This document shows, in pieces, positions 9,464 to 18,547 of a stretch of DNA of 64,000 nt. Every line of letters starts with the position of its first letter. Position 1 is the first letter of the stretch. The DNA is taken from positions 1 through 64,000 of the forward strand of contig DASVRT010000116.1 in assembly GCA_036388475.1 (NCBI GenBank), written 5' to 3'. Both the position numbers and the translations under genes were made by a program. The DNA comes from JALZHR01 sp036388475. Its GTDB lineage: Bacteria; Acidobacteriota; Blastocatellia; Pyrinomonadales; Pyrinomonadaceae. A model generated the notes under the pieces. The model was not told the origin of the DNA. It saw nothing but the letters and a program-made list of their open reading frames with translations, and did no database searches.

Positions 9464-10249
9464 ATGACAATGGAAAACACGATACTAACTGCGCCGGATG
9501 CGGTCAGAGTTTGGAGAGGCTTCCGGTTGCCGACTCTCGCGCTCGACCAGTTTTACGCCAAGCTGGGAACCGTTTTTATCCCGGCGACCGTCAAATTTCA
9601 GATAGATGCAGGGCTTCATTCCTACACGCCCGCCGTTCCGGCGGGACTGCCGGGCAAACCCGATTATGTGCCGGATGAAACCGCGATACTTTTCTGGAAA
9701 TCGCAGCAAACCTATTGGAACGGTTTTACGCGGCTCGCCGTCCGAACTTATACGCTCACACACGGCGGCTGCTACATCACGACCGGCGAGCCTTTAAGCC
9801 GAGCCGATTTCCCGGTTTTATTTACGGACGCTTCATCGCTGAATCCGGATGCGCCGGTCTTCCTGATTAATCAGGAAGCGGATTGGATGAACGGCTCGAT
9901 TAAACATCTGGTCGCCGAACGCCCGCGCTCGGTGGACATCGACGCATTCAGAACCGGCGTCGCCGACGCCCTGAAAAAAATTCAATCTCTGTCGCCCGGT
10001 TTGGACGGCGCGATAGCCTGTATCGGCGATGATTATCTTGTGTATTGGGAGCTAGGTTCGGCAGCGCCCGGAACAAATAATCCAATCAGCGGCATCCCGT
10101 ACTTATCGCCGATTCTGACGGGATGGAATCAGGTGCTGACTCCGGCGCCGACATTTTTGCCGATTGATATTTACGATGTCTGGTCGGGGATGAACGTGGT
10201 CGCCGGCAGCACTTTCAATATGCAATTCAAACGAAATATTGCCGTCTAA
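9464..10249 (+). CDS. Unknown operon protein, paralogue A
   Basis: 261 aa, family not recognised. It starts 2 bases after the previous stop. It is a paralogue of the next gene: both open with V-x-V-W-R-G-F, have L-G-x-x-F-x-P-A about 20 residues later, then P-D-E/Q-T-A-x-x-F-W (residues about 69-77 here), then D-W-M-x-G, and near the C-terminus C-x-G-x-D-Y and W-S-G-M/I. Conserved aromatics and the F-W after a strand recall dimeric alpha/beta-barrel (ABM-like) proteins, but this is a guess. No signal peptide or membrane segment. Confidence 0.7.
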   Translation: MTMENTILTAPDAVRVWRGFRLPTLALDQFYAKLGTVFIPATVKFQIDAGLHSYTPAVPAGLPGKPDYVPDETAILFWKSQQTYWNGFTRLAVRTYTLTHGGCYITTGEPLSRADFPVLFTDASSLNPDAPVFLINQEADWMNGSIKHLVAERPRSVDIDAFRTGVADALKKIQSLSPGLDGAIACIGDDYLVYWELGSAAPGTNNPISGIPYLSPILTGWNQVLTPAPTFLPIDIYDVWSGMNVVAGSTFNMQFKRNIAV

Positions 10250-10261
10250 AAACGATTAATT

Positions 10262-11056
10262 ATGTCTGGAAAACCCAAATCATACAGGATTGCTCCGAAT
10301 TCCGTCTACGTCTGGCGCGGGTTTATGTCGCCGGCTCGAACCTATGCGCAATTTGCGGATTTTCTGGGAAGCATTTTTGTTCCGGCTTGCGCCTTATTGC
10401 AGCCCAAAGTGGGTTTGAGAGCATATCTTCCGACGATGGTTCCGCAAAAAGACAAACCGGCGGCGATACCCGACCAGACGGCGCTGATGTTTTGGGACAC
10501 GCCCGAATCGCACGACCTTGCCGACGGCGCAATCGCGGTCAGAATTTATCAAAATCTTCACGGCGACGCTTACGATATGAATCGAAGTCATCTGCCGGAA
10601 GTTCCGGTTGCGCTTCCCGATTCGGCAGCTCAATTTATTGCCGAACAGCCGTATTTTCTGTTTGATAATCCCGCCGATTGGATGCTCGGTCAAACTCTGC
10701 ACGTCGTCGGCGGCAGACCGGAAAATGTCAGTCCGGCGGATTTTCCGGCTTCCGTCTATAAATGGGCGGCTGACTTTAAAACAAATGCGCCCGAAAATAT
10801 CGACGCGGCGCTCGTTTGCTGCGGGAACGATTATGCGGTCGCCTGGGCGCACGGCGCGGAGACGGACGGGAATTTTTTAAAATCTCTGGACGGATTTGCG
10901 GCTTTAACTCAGGTTCAAATGCAAGTCAGCCCGCGCCCGTTCACGTTGGACGCCGGTTTATGGAATAAATGGAGCGGTATAGATTTGACCAAATCCGAAA
11001 ACGCTTCGCTCAACATTCAATTAACCAGACCTTCGAAAACAATTCCGGTCAGCTAA
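10262..11056 (+). CDS. Unknown operon protein, paralogue B
   Basis: 264 aa, tandem paralogue of the preceding gene. Shared landmarks: V-Y-V-W-R-G-F at about residue 15, L-G-S-I-F-V-P-A, G-L-R-A-Y-L-P, P-D-Q-T-A-L-M-F-W, N-P-A-D-W-M-L-G, C-C-G-N-D-Y and W-S-G-I. Even the short sequence before the ATG (CGATTAATT) is the same for both copies, as expected for tandem duplication of a whole gene unit. The copies have diverged widely, so the duplication is old and both are probably used, perhaps as a heterodimer. Function unknown. Confidence 0.7.
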   Translation: MSGKPKSYRIAPNSVYVWRGFMSPARTYAQFADFLGSIFVPACALLQPKVGLRAYLPTMVPQKDKPAAIPDQTALMFWDTPESHDLADGAIAVRIYQNLHGDAYDMNRSHLPEVPVALPDSAAQFIAEQPYFLFDNPADWMLGQTLHVVGGRPENVSPADFPASVYKWAADFKTNAPENIDAALVCCGNDYAVAWAHGAETDGNFLKSLDGFAALTQVQMQVSPRPFTLDAGLWNKWSGIDLTKSENASLNIQLTRPSKTIPVS

Positions 11057-11064
11057 CACATTTT

Positions 11065-12699
11065 ATGGAAGCCATCGAACATTTTGAAGTGCCGCATCTT
11101 GCTTTGTGGAAGTCCTGCGCGGCGGAGATGATTGCCGGAGAAACCAAACAAAACAGGACCGCTTCCTACGGAATCGATACGGGTCATCCTTTAATGAAGG
11201 CGACGGATATTTATTGCCGGGCAATGGAGCGGAATACGCCGCTCAAAGACCCGGGTAAAGATTCGACGGACGAGCTTGCCGTTCAGGCGTATCTTTCTTT
11301 TCTGCATCATAAAATGGCGCACGCCAGAATCGGGAATGATACCGAAAAGGAAATTTCCTTACAAAAAGAAATCGCGAAATACAAGTTCGGCAATCCGCTG
11401 TGGCAGCAGATGTTCGTGCAGTATTACAAATATTACTGGCAATATCCTTATCATCGAGGCGCGGTTCCGAAATATCGTTCCTGGCAGGCTGACGATGCCG
11501 GGAAAGGCAGCCTCGATTACGGCGTCATACAATGGAAGCTGCCCGCAAAGGCGCGCATCATCATCGTCGGCGATATCGGCACGGGCACGCAGGAAGCCGC
11601 CAATGTCTTATCCGCCGCCTGCAAATTTAAACCGGACGCGATTCTGCATTTAGGCGATATTTATTTTTCCGGCACCAAACGGGAAACCAATCATCGTCTG
11701 GTGAATATGGTTCGCCGGGTGCTGAAAAAAGAAAACTGCCAAGTGCCGTTTTTCACAGTTCCCGGAAATCACGAATATTTCACCGGCGCAGTTTCGCTGC
11801 TCGATGCGCTCGATTCGGGCAAACTGATTTATGACCCGAGCCAGGCGCAGCAAGCCAGTTATTTTTGTCTGCGCTCCGAAGACGACGGATGGCAGTTTCT
11901 CGGACTCGATACCGGATACAACGGGCATTATATGAATGTCGCCAAGGGCGCGCAAAAATCCGTGCTTGAGCATCTTCATATCGGAGAGATTTCAAAGCCT
12001 GACAGCTCCGGCGACCCGCATTGGGCAAAGCATTTCAATCCTTATTTTTTAGACCCCGCCGATGCGGACTTGCCGCGCGAAGATACGACCAGCCCCGTCG
12101 CTATGGTGACGGTTCGACCGGATGAATTAATCTGGCATCAGGATAAATTGAAAAATTTCGCCGGTCGCTCGGTGCTTCTTTCGCATCACCAGCTTTATTC
12201 CGCCTTGGACGTTTGCGGAGTCGCGCAAGCTACGTTGCCCGGCACTGATACGCCCGACCCGAAAGACCCGAATCGCCTGTGGGTAAATACGGGTTTATGG
12301 CAGCAGTTCGGTGCCTTTTTCGGCGACCGGGTCGGCGCGTGGATTTGGGGACACGAACATAATCTGCTTATTTTTGAAGATAATTACAGACCTTCGAATT
12401 GGTCTTCGGACGACGAATTTATGCAGGTCTACAAAAATCTGCCGAAAGGTCGCTGCGCCGGGCACAGCGCCATTCCGGTGCAGGATACGGAAGAGCCTTA
12501 TAAAGTAAACTATCCCGTTCCGCTGAAACAAGCCGATTTGACGTTGAATCTGACTAAGGTGGAAGAGCAGAACTGGTATAACCACGGCTTCCAATTAATA
12601 GAACTGGCGGGCGAAGGAAATCCTGCGCGATTGAGTTATTTTCAGGTCTCGCCGGACGACGACGTGCCGCTGCCGTTATTCGTAGAATCAATTATCTAG
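11065..12699 (+). CDS. Calcineurin-like metallophosphoesterase
   Basis: 544 aa from the ATG at 11065, which follows the upstream stop by 8 bases; an in-frame ATG at 10969 would overlap the previous gene by 88 bases and is less likely. The N-terminal 160 residues are helical and unassigned. The phosphoesterase domain has all metal motifs: I-I-I-V-G-D-I-G, L-H-L-G-D-I-Y, V-P-G-N-H-E-Y, L-S-H-H-Q and G-H-E-H-N. Two metals are therefore likely bound. Family members cleave phosphomonoesters, phosphodiesters or cyclic nucleotides; the substrate here cannot be read. No signal peptide. Sitting between nuclease/phosphorylase genes, a nucleotide substrate is plausible. Confidence 0.85.
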   Translation: MEAIEHFEVPHLALWKSCAAEMIAGETKQNRTASYGIDTGHPLMKATDIYCRAMERNTPLKDPGKDSTDELAVQAYLSFLHHKMAHARIGNDTEKEISLQKEIAKYKFGNPLWQQMFVQYYKYYWQYPYHRGAVPKYRSWQADDAGKGSLDYGVIQWKLPAKARIIIVGDIGTGTQEAANVLSAACKFKPDAILHLGDIYFSGTKRETNHRLVNMVRRVLKKENCQVPFFTVPGNHEYFTGAVSLLDALDSGKLIYDPSQAQQASYFCLRSEDDGWQFLGLDTGYNGHYMNVAKGAQKSVLEHLHIGEISKPDSSGDPHWAKHFNPYFLDPADADLPREDTTSPVAMVTVRPDELIWHQDKLKNFAGRSVLLSHHQLYSALDVCGVAQATLPGTDTPDPKDPNRLWVNTGLWQQFGAFFGDRVGAWIWGHEHNLLIFEDNYRPSNWSSDDEFMQVYKNLPKGRCAGHSAIPVQDTEEPYKVNYPVPLKQADLTLNLTKVEEQNWYNHGFQLIELAGEGNPARLSYFQVSPDDDVPLPLFVESII

Positions 12700-12721
12700 T
12701 AAATACTAAAAAAGGAAATAT

Positions 12722-13657
12722 ATGACAACCATCTATTCGGTCTGCGCCGGAAGCGCGACAAATTTAACTTTAGAACAACTTTCCGTCGACGATTCGGCTT
12801 TGCCCGAAGGTTATACCGGGATGATTACGCTTCAAGGCAAAGACGCCGGCATTTTATATGCGTTCGACAAAACCACGAAATTGCTGGACGTGTATCGACT
12901 GAGCGGAGATGCGCCGTATATTCAGGCAATTACGACGGGCAGCGGCGATTTGGATTTGTATCCCTGGGATACGCTTAAATCATTCGTTCTCGGCAATAAA
13001 TCTTATGTGATGACGTATGAAAAGAAAAAAGGGTTCTTCGGATTTTATGAAGTAAATGATGATTATACTCTTTCCGCGCCTTATACTTTTATGAATCAGC
13101 GAAGCTTTCCGACTCAGGAATTCAGCGAAGTTCAGCCGTTCGTCGTCACGGGTCTGATGTATGTGCTCGGTTACGACGACGTTAAAGGCACGGTCGCTAT
13201 TTTTAGTTTGGACGTGACGGCAACGTCAATTATCGCCGGAACTCCGCCGCTCAATATGGAGAACGTCTGGTATCATCAGTGGGCGAAAAATTGGGAAGAT
13301 TTTTCGTTCTTCCAGCTCGGACAATCCAATTTCTTTTTCAAAATAAACAAGGGGAAATTAAACGTCAATATCGACCACGTGCTCGACACGCCCGCGCTCG
13401 GCACGGTCGAGATTGGAAGCTGGCTTCAGGATAAAATGCCGAACGCGCCGGACGTTTCCCTTTCCGCCATCATTCCCTGGTCGAACGGCGAGCCTTATCT
13501 GGCGACCTACGACAATAAAACCAACGATGTGAACATTTATCGGATTCATCCCGATTGTCAGGGCTGGACTAATCTGAATACGACCAACGCGCCGGTTTCG
13601 GCTCAAATGACGACCTACCGATTAAACGACGCCTCGTATATATTACTTTATTCCTAA
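12722..13657 (+). CDS. Unknown, propeller-like all-beta protein
   Basis: 311 aa, no recognised family. An AAGGAAA ribosome site supports the start. The sequence is a series of short strands with repeated G-x-x-Y-V/L-x-x-Y-D/E segments (N-K-S-Y-V-M-T-Y-E, L-M-Y-V-L-G-Y-D, E-P-Y-L-A-T-Y-D, D-A-S-Y-I-L-L-Y at the very end), about 50 residues apart. This spacing fits a five- or six-bladed beta-propeller closed by its last strand. No signal peptide. Within the operon it could be a binding or scaffold subunit; that is inference. Confidence 0.68.
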   Translation: MTTIYSVCAGSATNLTLEQLSVDDSALPEGYTGMITLQGKDAGILYAFDKTTKLLDVYRLSGDAPYIQAITTGSGDLDLYPWDTLKSFVLGNKSYVMTYEKKKGFFGFYEVNDDYTLSAPYTFMNQRSFPTQEFSEVQPFVVTGLMYVLGYDDVKGTVAIFSLDVTATSIIAGTPPLNMENVWYHQWAKNWEDFSFFQLGQSNFFFKINKGKLNVNIDHVLDTPALGTVEIGSWLQDKMPNAPDVSLSAIIPWSNGEPYLATYDNKTNDVNIYRIHPDCQGWTNLNTTNAPVSAQMTTYRLNDASYILLYS

Positions 13658-13671
13658 ACAGGAGTTTTATT

Positions 13672-14814
13672 ATGACCGATACGAAAAACCAAACCGCCGC
13701 AAGAGATTTGAACTGGATTAAGCAGTCGCTGCAAGCGGCGATTGAACTGGAATTTTCAACTTTGCCTTTGTATCTTTCGTCTATGTTTTCGCTGGAAGTG
13801 CAGAATTATACTGCCTACAATACCATTCGAAGCGTGGTGATGGAAGAAATGGTTCATATGGCTATCGCCGCCAATATACTTTCCGCCCTCGGCGGCATTC
13901 CGTCCATTCAACGCATTCAGGTTGCTTATCCGACCAAGGGTCTGCCCGGCGGAGCCGAACCCGACCTTGAAATCGGTCTGGCTGCATATTCTAAAAACCA
14001 GCTGAAAGATTTTATGCGCATCGAAGCTCCCGAATTTTTGCTGGATGAATTGGATTTGCCCGAAGAATACCCGACTATTTCCGTTTTCTATAATGGAATA
14101 AAAACGGCTATCCGGGAAAATGCCGATGCCGTCGCGGCGGCGGTAAAAAAAGGCGGAACGTCCAATCAGGTCGGCGATAATATAGGTTTTTCGACCTTTG
14201 CATACGACCCGAAAGTCGATGTCGTCCAAATGTTGTGCGCGGGCATCGACGAAATAATGGAGCAAGGCGAAGGCGCTTCGACCGGCAATCTGATTACGAG
14301 TTCGAAATACGAAACCGAAGAATCGCATTATGCAAAATTCGCTTCCCTGTATTACGGGGCACAGTATCAAAAACCGTCTAAAATCCGCAAGCTCACCAGA
14401 AAAAATGAAGCTCAGTTTTTCAAAGGCTTGCCGATTACGCCGCCGGAAGTCGTCAATACGCTGGCTGTCCCGGCTGACGGCTATCAAAAATTACTGGCTC
14501 AGGACCCGAACGGAGCCGCCGTCAGCACTGCCCTGGCGACATTCGACACGGCGTTCTCGACTATGCTTTCTACACTGGAAATCGTCTGGAACGGTCCCGC
14601 CGCCGCTTCCTGGAAAAATTTGGGCGCTGCCGTTCACGAGATGGTCGATTTCAGAGTTCTTTCCTGTTTTAATATTATGAGAACTCAGATACCCGACGAC
14701 GTGATTAAGAAATTGCCCGCCTTGTATCCGGATGAAATCGAACGGTTAAAACAATACACGGACTTTTCCAAACCCGTCTTTTACGGTCCGCGATTTATAA
14801 ATAACAATAAATAG
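13672..14814 (+). CDS. Ferritin-like (VioB/iminophenylpyruvate-dimer-synthase-type) protein
   Basis: 380 aa with an AGGAG ribosome site. The N-terminal 230 residues match the 'ferritin-like' domain found in VioB and related proteins: I-E-L-E-F (E25/E27) on helix 1, M-E-E-M-V-H-M (E59, H62) on helix 2, and T-E-E-S-H-Y (E216, H219) on a later helix, together a candidate diiron or heme-iron site. The N-x-L-x-x-L-G-G-I-P segment after helix 2 is also typical. The C-terminal 150 residues are helical. Known members oxidise or couple small metabolites. It is the last gene of the operon. Confidence 0.78.
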   Translation: MTDTKNQTAARDLNWIKQSLQAAIELEFSTLPLYLSSMFSLEVQNYTAYNTIRSVVMEEMVHMAIAANILSALGGIPSIQRIQVAYPTKGLPGGAEPDLEIGLAAYSKNQLKDFMRIEAPEFLLDELDLPEEYPTISVFYNGIKTAIRENADAVAAAVKKGGTSNQVGDNIGFSTFAYDPKVDVVQMLCAGIDEIMEQGEGASTGNLITSSKYETEESHYAKFASLYYGAQYQKPSKIRKLTRKNEAQFFKGLPITPPEVVNTLAVPADGYQKLLAQDPNGAAVSTALATFDTAFSTMLSTLEIVWNGPAAASWKNLGAAVHEMVDFRVLSCFNIMRTQIPDDVIKKLPALYPDEIERLKQYTDFSKPVFYGPRFINNNK

Positions 14815-14851
14815 GACTAACATAACTTAGTGAGGCTGAATTTTAGGTTAT

Positions 14852-14894
14852 AGAGCCGCTTCCGGGAAAGGTCAGACCATACGCTGGCGGCTCT
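14852..14894. terminator. Hairpin between convergent genes
   Basis: AGAGCCGC (14852-14859) pairs with GCGGCTCT (14887-14894) around a 27-base loop, 37 bases after the ferritin-like stop. There is no T-tract on either side, so a Rho-independent terminator is only possible. Confidence 0.3.
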
Positions 14895-14895
14895 G

Positions 14896-15057
14896 CTATT
14901 TAAGAAGTTTCTCCTTTTGGATCACATTATTCAGCGAAAGTGAAAGAAGAAAAACCTGCAAACAAATCAGAAGCAGGCAGCTTCCGAGAAGTACAAACAT
15001 TCCGATACGCAAATTCGGATAATTGGTTGAAACATAGCCGGTAAGCCGGGTTATCAA
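14896..15057 (-). CDS. Possible small membrane protein downstream of kinase
   Basis: A 53-codon ORF with a TTG start (15057), in the same direction as and 49 bases after the kinase stop. Residues about 18-42 are strongly hydrophobic (I-G-M-F-V-L-L-G-S-C-L-L-L-I-C-L), followed by a charged end, a clear single-pass membrane segment. There is no ATG upstream of the membrane segment and no good ribosome site, so it may be a remnant of a longer gene. Confidence 0.28.
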   Translation of the reverse strand: MITRLTGYVSTNYPNLRIGMFVLLGSCLLLICLQVFLLSLSLNNVIQKEKLLK

Positions 15058-15106
15058 GAATTTTTTATAAAGCCGATTTATTTTTCAAACGAATGTTTAT
15101 CAGTTT

Positions 15107-17872
15107 CTACCCGTTTATTTTGCCTTTGACAAGCTCGACCTTTTTTTCGATTTCGCCGATTATTTTAGAATCGACCTCGCCTAAATTGCCGTCCGTTTTT
15201 AACTTATTAAAGTTATCCAGCGCGGCGCTGAAGCTTTCGAGCGCTTTCTGCAAAAACTCCTGCCGGTTTCTTTTTTCGGCGAGCGCCGCGCAGCTGTCGC
15301 CGATGCCTTGCAGATTATACGACGACATTCTGACCGCGTAGATGTTTTCCGGATTGGTGTTTAAAACCGTCCGGAATTCGTCGCGCGCTTTTTGAAAAGT
15401 CTCCAGCGCCGCGTCGTAATCCTTCAAAGTCAGATAAGTTTCGCCAATCGAAAATCTGGTGTTGGCGACATCATACGGCGCTTCGGTATTGTTCGGGTCG
15501 GCGGCGGCGAGCTGCTTGAAAATATCGAGCGCGAGCGTCAGTTTTTCCAGCGATTCCCGGCTTTTTCCCGCGTCGTCCAGAACTTGCGCGAGCTTTTTGT
15601 TGCCCATCGCCACATCGCGTTTCGCCTGAACGTTTTGCGGGTCGGCTTTGGCGGAATTTTGCGCGATTTCCACGCCTTTGGAAAATAATTCGACGCTTTT
15701 TTCAAATTGTTCCAAATCCTGATAATTTTCGGCTTTTTTGTTATACGCCAGCATCACCGACCGCTGAATGGAAAAATCGTTCGGGTATTTTTCGCCCAGC
15801 GGAATCAGCATCTCCAAGCCGGTTTGCAGATTTTTTGAAGCGCCTTCAAAATCGCTGTCCCAGCCCTGCGCTTCGCCGATGGCGACGAGCATATAAGCGT
15901 ATTGTTCATTGATTTTCGGATTTTCGGGCTGCTCGCGCCGCAATTGCTCGTTAATGTCTTTCGCGCGGCTGTAATATTCGACGGCTTTTTTGTTGTCGCC
16001 TTCAAAAAAAGGAATCAAGCCGCGCGCGCGCAGAAGCTCCGCCAATTTCGCGCGCGAATCAAAATCCTGCGGATTGCTTTCGACGATTTTCTCGCGCAAA
16101 GCAAGCGCCTGGTCGTAAAATCCGACCGCTTTATCATAATCGCCGCCGTTTGATTGAATGTCGGCAATGAGCTTGAGATTATTCGCCAAATCGCTCATTA
16201 CGGCTAAATCAGACGGTTCTTCATCCAGTAATTGCCGCCGTATAACGTGCGCTTTTTCGTAACTTTCGAGAGCGCCCTTAATGTCGCCGAGGTTCGGATT
16301 ATACGGGTTTCCCTGCACGTCGCCGACTTTTTCATAAGCTTTGGCAAGCTCGCGCCGGAGTTCCGCATCGGCGCCCGCTTCCTGCGACAAATTATCGAGA
16401 TATTCCAGCGCGCGCCGGACTAAAAGCTCGCGCGCCGGAGTCGAGCCGGGCAGATTTTCGATTATCGGGCTGAATTCAAAAAGAAACGAATTTGCCAGGC
16501 TGCGGACGTCGTTAAAACGCTTTTCCGCCCTCGCTCTTTCGGCTTGCGCGACGCGCGCCTGCCACAACGTGGCGACGATTCCGGCGATGATTGCCAGTAA
16601 AATCAACGTTCCGGCGACGGCGCTCGTCCGGTTGCGCTTGATAAATTTTTCGGCGCGATAGGAGAAAGTGTCGGAACGCGCCGCGACGGGCAAGCCTTCC
16701 TGATGACGGCGAATGTCTTCCGCCAGATTTTCAGCCGACGAATAACGTCGTTCGGGTTCTTTTTTCAGCGCCTTGAGAACGATGTTGTCCAAATCGCCGC
16801 GCAAATTTTGCGGTCTGATGCCGATTGGCTGCGGCACGGTGTAGCGCGATTTGTTTTGTCCGGTTCGATTTTCCGAATTCCTGATTTCGTTTTTTGCGCC
16901 CGTTTTTTCTTTGATGATTTTCGCGGTCTTTTCGATCATCGACGACGGCGCAAGCGGTTCGATTTCAAGCACGGCGCGGTAGATTTCCCGGACCTCGTCT
17001 TCTTTCGCTTCGAACGGGCGATGACCGCTCAAAAGCTCATATAAAATCACGCCTAAACTGTAAATATCGGTCGCCGTCGTGACGCTTTCCCGGCGCAGTT
17101 GTTCGGGCGAGGCGTAGGCGGGCGTCATCACGCCGAGCTTGGTAATCGTCGCCGAGTTTAAGGAATCGAATTCGGACGAAAGAATTTTCGAGATTCCGAA
17201 GTCGAGCAGTTTCGGAATTCCGTCTTCGCTCACGAGAATGTTGGAAGGCTTTAAATCGCGGTGAACAATCAGATTGCGGTGCGCGAAACCGACCGCCGAA
17301 CACACCTTGCGAAACAAGTCGAGCCTTTCCGGCAAACCCAAATCGTGTTTGTTGCAGTAATCGTTTATCGGCAAGCCCTCGACGTATTCCATCGCCAGAA
17401 ACGGAATCCGGTCGTCGGTCGTTCCCGCGTCGAGCAGCAGCGCGATGTTCGGATGCTGCAAAGAGGCGAGAATTTCGCGTTCCTGCTGAAACCGGCGGCG
17501 CAGCGCGGCGGTGTTCATTTCGCGTTTCAACAGCTTCAGCGCGACTTTTTGTTCGAATTTTCCGTCGGCGCGCGCGGCGAGATAAACCGCGCCCATCCCG
17601 CCGAAACCGAGCTCGCGAATAATGCGGTAAGCGCCGATATTTTTTCCGGTTAAAACATTTTCGTCCGCGTCGAAAAAATCACCGGAAAATTCGACCGCCG
17701 AAAGATGCATCATATCCTCGGCTTCTTCTTCAAAGGCAAGCAAAGATTCGACTTCCGCGCGAATCTCGGCGTCAGCGCCGGATTTATTTAAAAAAGCCTG
17801 TCGCCCGTCGGGCTTGATTTTCAGAGCTTCCTCCAAAATCTCTTTTATTTTTTTCCAGTTTTCCGATTGCAT
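15107..17872 (-). CDS. Membrane Ser/Thr protein kinase with C-terminal TPRs
   Basis: 921 aa receptor-like kinase. A short helical N-terminus (1-75) precedes a complete kinase domain: glycine loop L-G-F-G-G-M-G-A-V-Y (88-97), K113, H-R-D-L-K-P-S-N (204-211) with catalytic D206, and D-F-G at 224-226. One membrane segment spans about 417-437. The outer or C-terminal half (about 490-890) is a TPR array. The nearby ECF sigma factor gene, 75 bases upstream in the same direction, is the standard acidobacterial pairing and suggests they work in one signalling route. No catalytic residue is missing. Confidence 0.93.
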   Translation of the reverse strand: MQSENWKKIKEILEEALKIKPDGRQAFLNKSGADAEIRAEVESLLAFEEEAEDMMHLSAVEFSGDFFDADENVLTGKNIGAYRIIRELGFGGMGAVYLAARADGKFEQKVALKLLKREMNTAALRRRFQQEREILASLQHPNIALLLDAGTTDDRIPFLAMEYVEGLPINDYCNKHDLGLPERLDLFRKVCSAVGFAHRNLIVHRDLKPSNILVSEDGIPKLLDFGISKILSSEFDSLNSATITKLGVMTPAYASPEQLRRESVTTATDIYSLGVILYELLSGHRPFEAKEDEVREIYRAVLEIEPLAPSSMIEKTAKIIKEKTGAKNEIRNSENRTGQNKSRYTVPQPIGIRPQNLRGDLDNIVLKALKKEPERRYSSAENLAEDIRRHQEGLPVAARSDTFSYRAEKFIKRNRTSAVAGTLILLAIIAGIVATLWQARVAQAERARAEKRFNDVRSLANSFLFEFSPIIENLPGSTPARELLVRRALEYLDNLSQEAGADAELRRELAKAYEKVGDVQGNPYNPNLGDIKGALESYEKAHVIRRQLLDEEPSDLAVMSDLANNLKLIADIQSNGGDYDKAVGFYDQALALREKIVESNPQDFDSRAKLAELLRARGLIPFFEGDNKKAVEYYSRAKDINEQLRREQPENPKINEQYAYMLVAIGEAQGWDSDFEGASKNLQTGLEMLIPLGEKYPNDFSIQRSVMLAYNKKAENYQDLEQFEKSVELFSKGVEIAQNSAKADPQNVQAKRDVAMGNKKLAQVLDDAGKSRESLEKLTLALDIFKQLAAADPNNTEAPYDVANTRFSIGETYLTLKDYDAALETFQKARDEFRTVLNTNPENIYAVRMSSYNLQGIGDSCAALAEKRNRQEFLQKALESFSAALDNFNKLKTDGNLGEVDSKIIGEIEKKVELVKGKING

Positions 17873-17947
17873 ATTCTAAAGTTTAGAAATCCTTTTCTAC
17901 TTATGCGGAATCGGTGAGAGAAAGCAGTCAAAATTCTTCGATTTTTT

Positions 17948-18547
17948 TTATTTTCGATTCAGCTCGCGATAAAGCCAGAGCCGCGCCGACTGCCATTCGC
18001 GCCCGACGGTTCTTTCCGAAACGTCGAGCGCTTCGGCGATTTCGCCGTTATTCATCCCGCCGAAAAAACGCATCTCGATAATTTTCGCCTGCCGCTCGTC
18101 AAACTCCGCCAGGCGTTCCAGCGCTTCGTCCAGCGCGAGAATCGAGCCGGCGCGGTCTTCGACCGAAATCTGCACGTCTTCAAGCGAAAAATGAATCGGA
18201 CTCGCGCCGCGTTTTTCCGCCGCGTGCGCGCGCGCGTGGTCAACCAGAATCTGCCGCATCAGCCGCGAGGCGATGCCGTAAAAATGACTGCGGTCTCTCC
18301 AATCAGCGCCCGATTGCTCGGACAAGCGCAGGAACGCCTCGTGCACCAAAGCCGTTGGCTGCAAGGTGTGATTCGAGCGTTCCTTCGCCATAAAAAAACG
18401 CGCCTGTCGTCTTAATTCGTCATAAACAAAAGGCAGCAGACGTTCCTTTGCGTCCTCACTGCCATCGTTCCAATCCTGTAATATTTGCGTGATTTCCGAA
18501 GCCTGCCCGTCGCCCATAAAGTGTTTGAGTGGGTTGTTGGTTCGCAT
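17948..18547 (-). CDS. ECF-type RNA polymerase sigma factor
   Basis: 199 aa. Region 2 lies at about 30-95 (L-P-F-V-Y-D-E-L-R-R-Q-A-R ... L-V-H-E-A-F-L-R-L) and region 4 at about 135-195, with helix-turn-helix N-N-G-E-I-A-E-A-L-D-V-S-E-R-T-V-G-R-E-W. The L-Q-P-T-A-L-V-H-E-A-F motif and the R-R-Q-A-R-x-F-M block are typical of the TIGR02999-like ECF subfamily common in Acidobacteriota and Planctomycetota. No anti-sigma gene is adjacent; the downstream membrane kinase is the likely regulator. Confidence 0.92.
   Translation of the reverse strand: MRTNNPLKHFMGDGQASEITQILQDWNDGSEDAKERLLPFVYDELRRQARFFMAKERSNHTLQPTALVHEAFLRLSEQSGADWRDRSHFYGIASRLMRQILVDHARAHAAEKRGASPIHFSLEDVQISVEDRAGSILALDEALERLAEFDERQAKIIEMRFFGGMNNGEIAEALDVSERTVGREWQSARLWLYRELNRK

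Noticed and set aside
13756..14487. 243-codon minus-strand ORF
   Set aside because: Antisense to the ferritin-like gene, whose motifs are convincing.
14852..14894. Hairpin considered as riboswitch or structured RNA
   Set aside because: Only one 8-bp stem with an unstructured loop; no conserved motif recognised.
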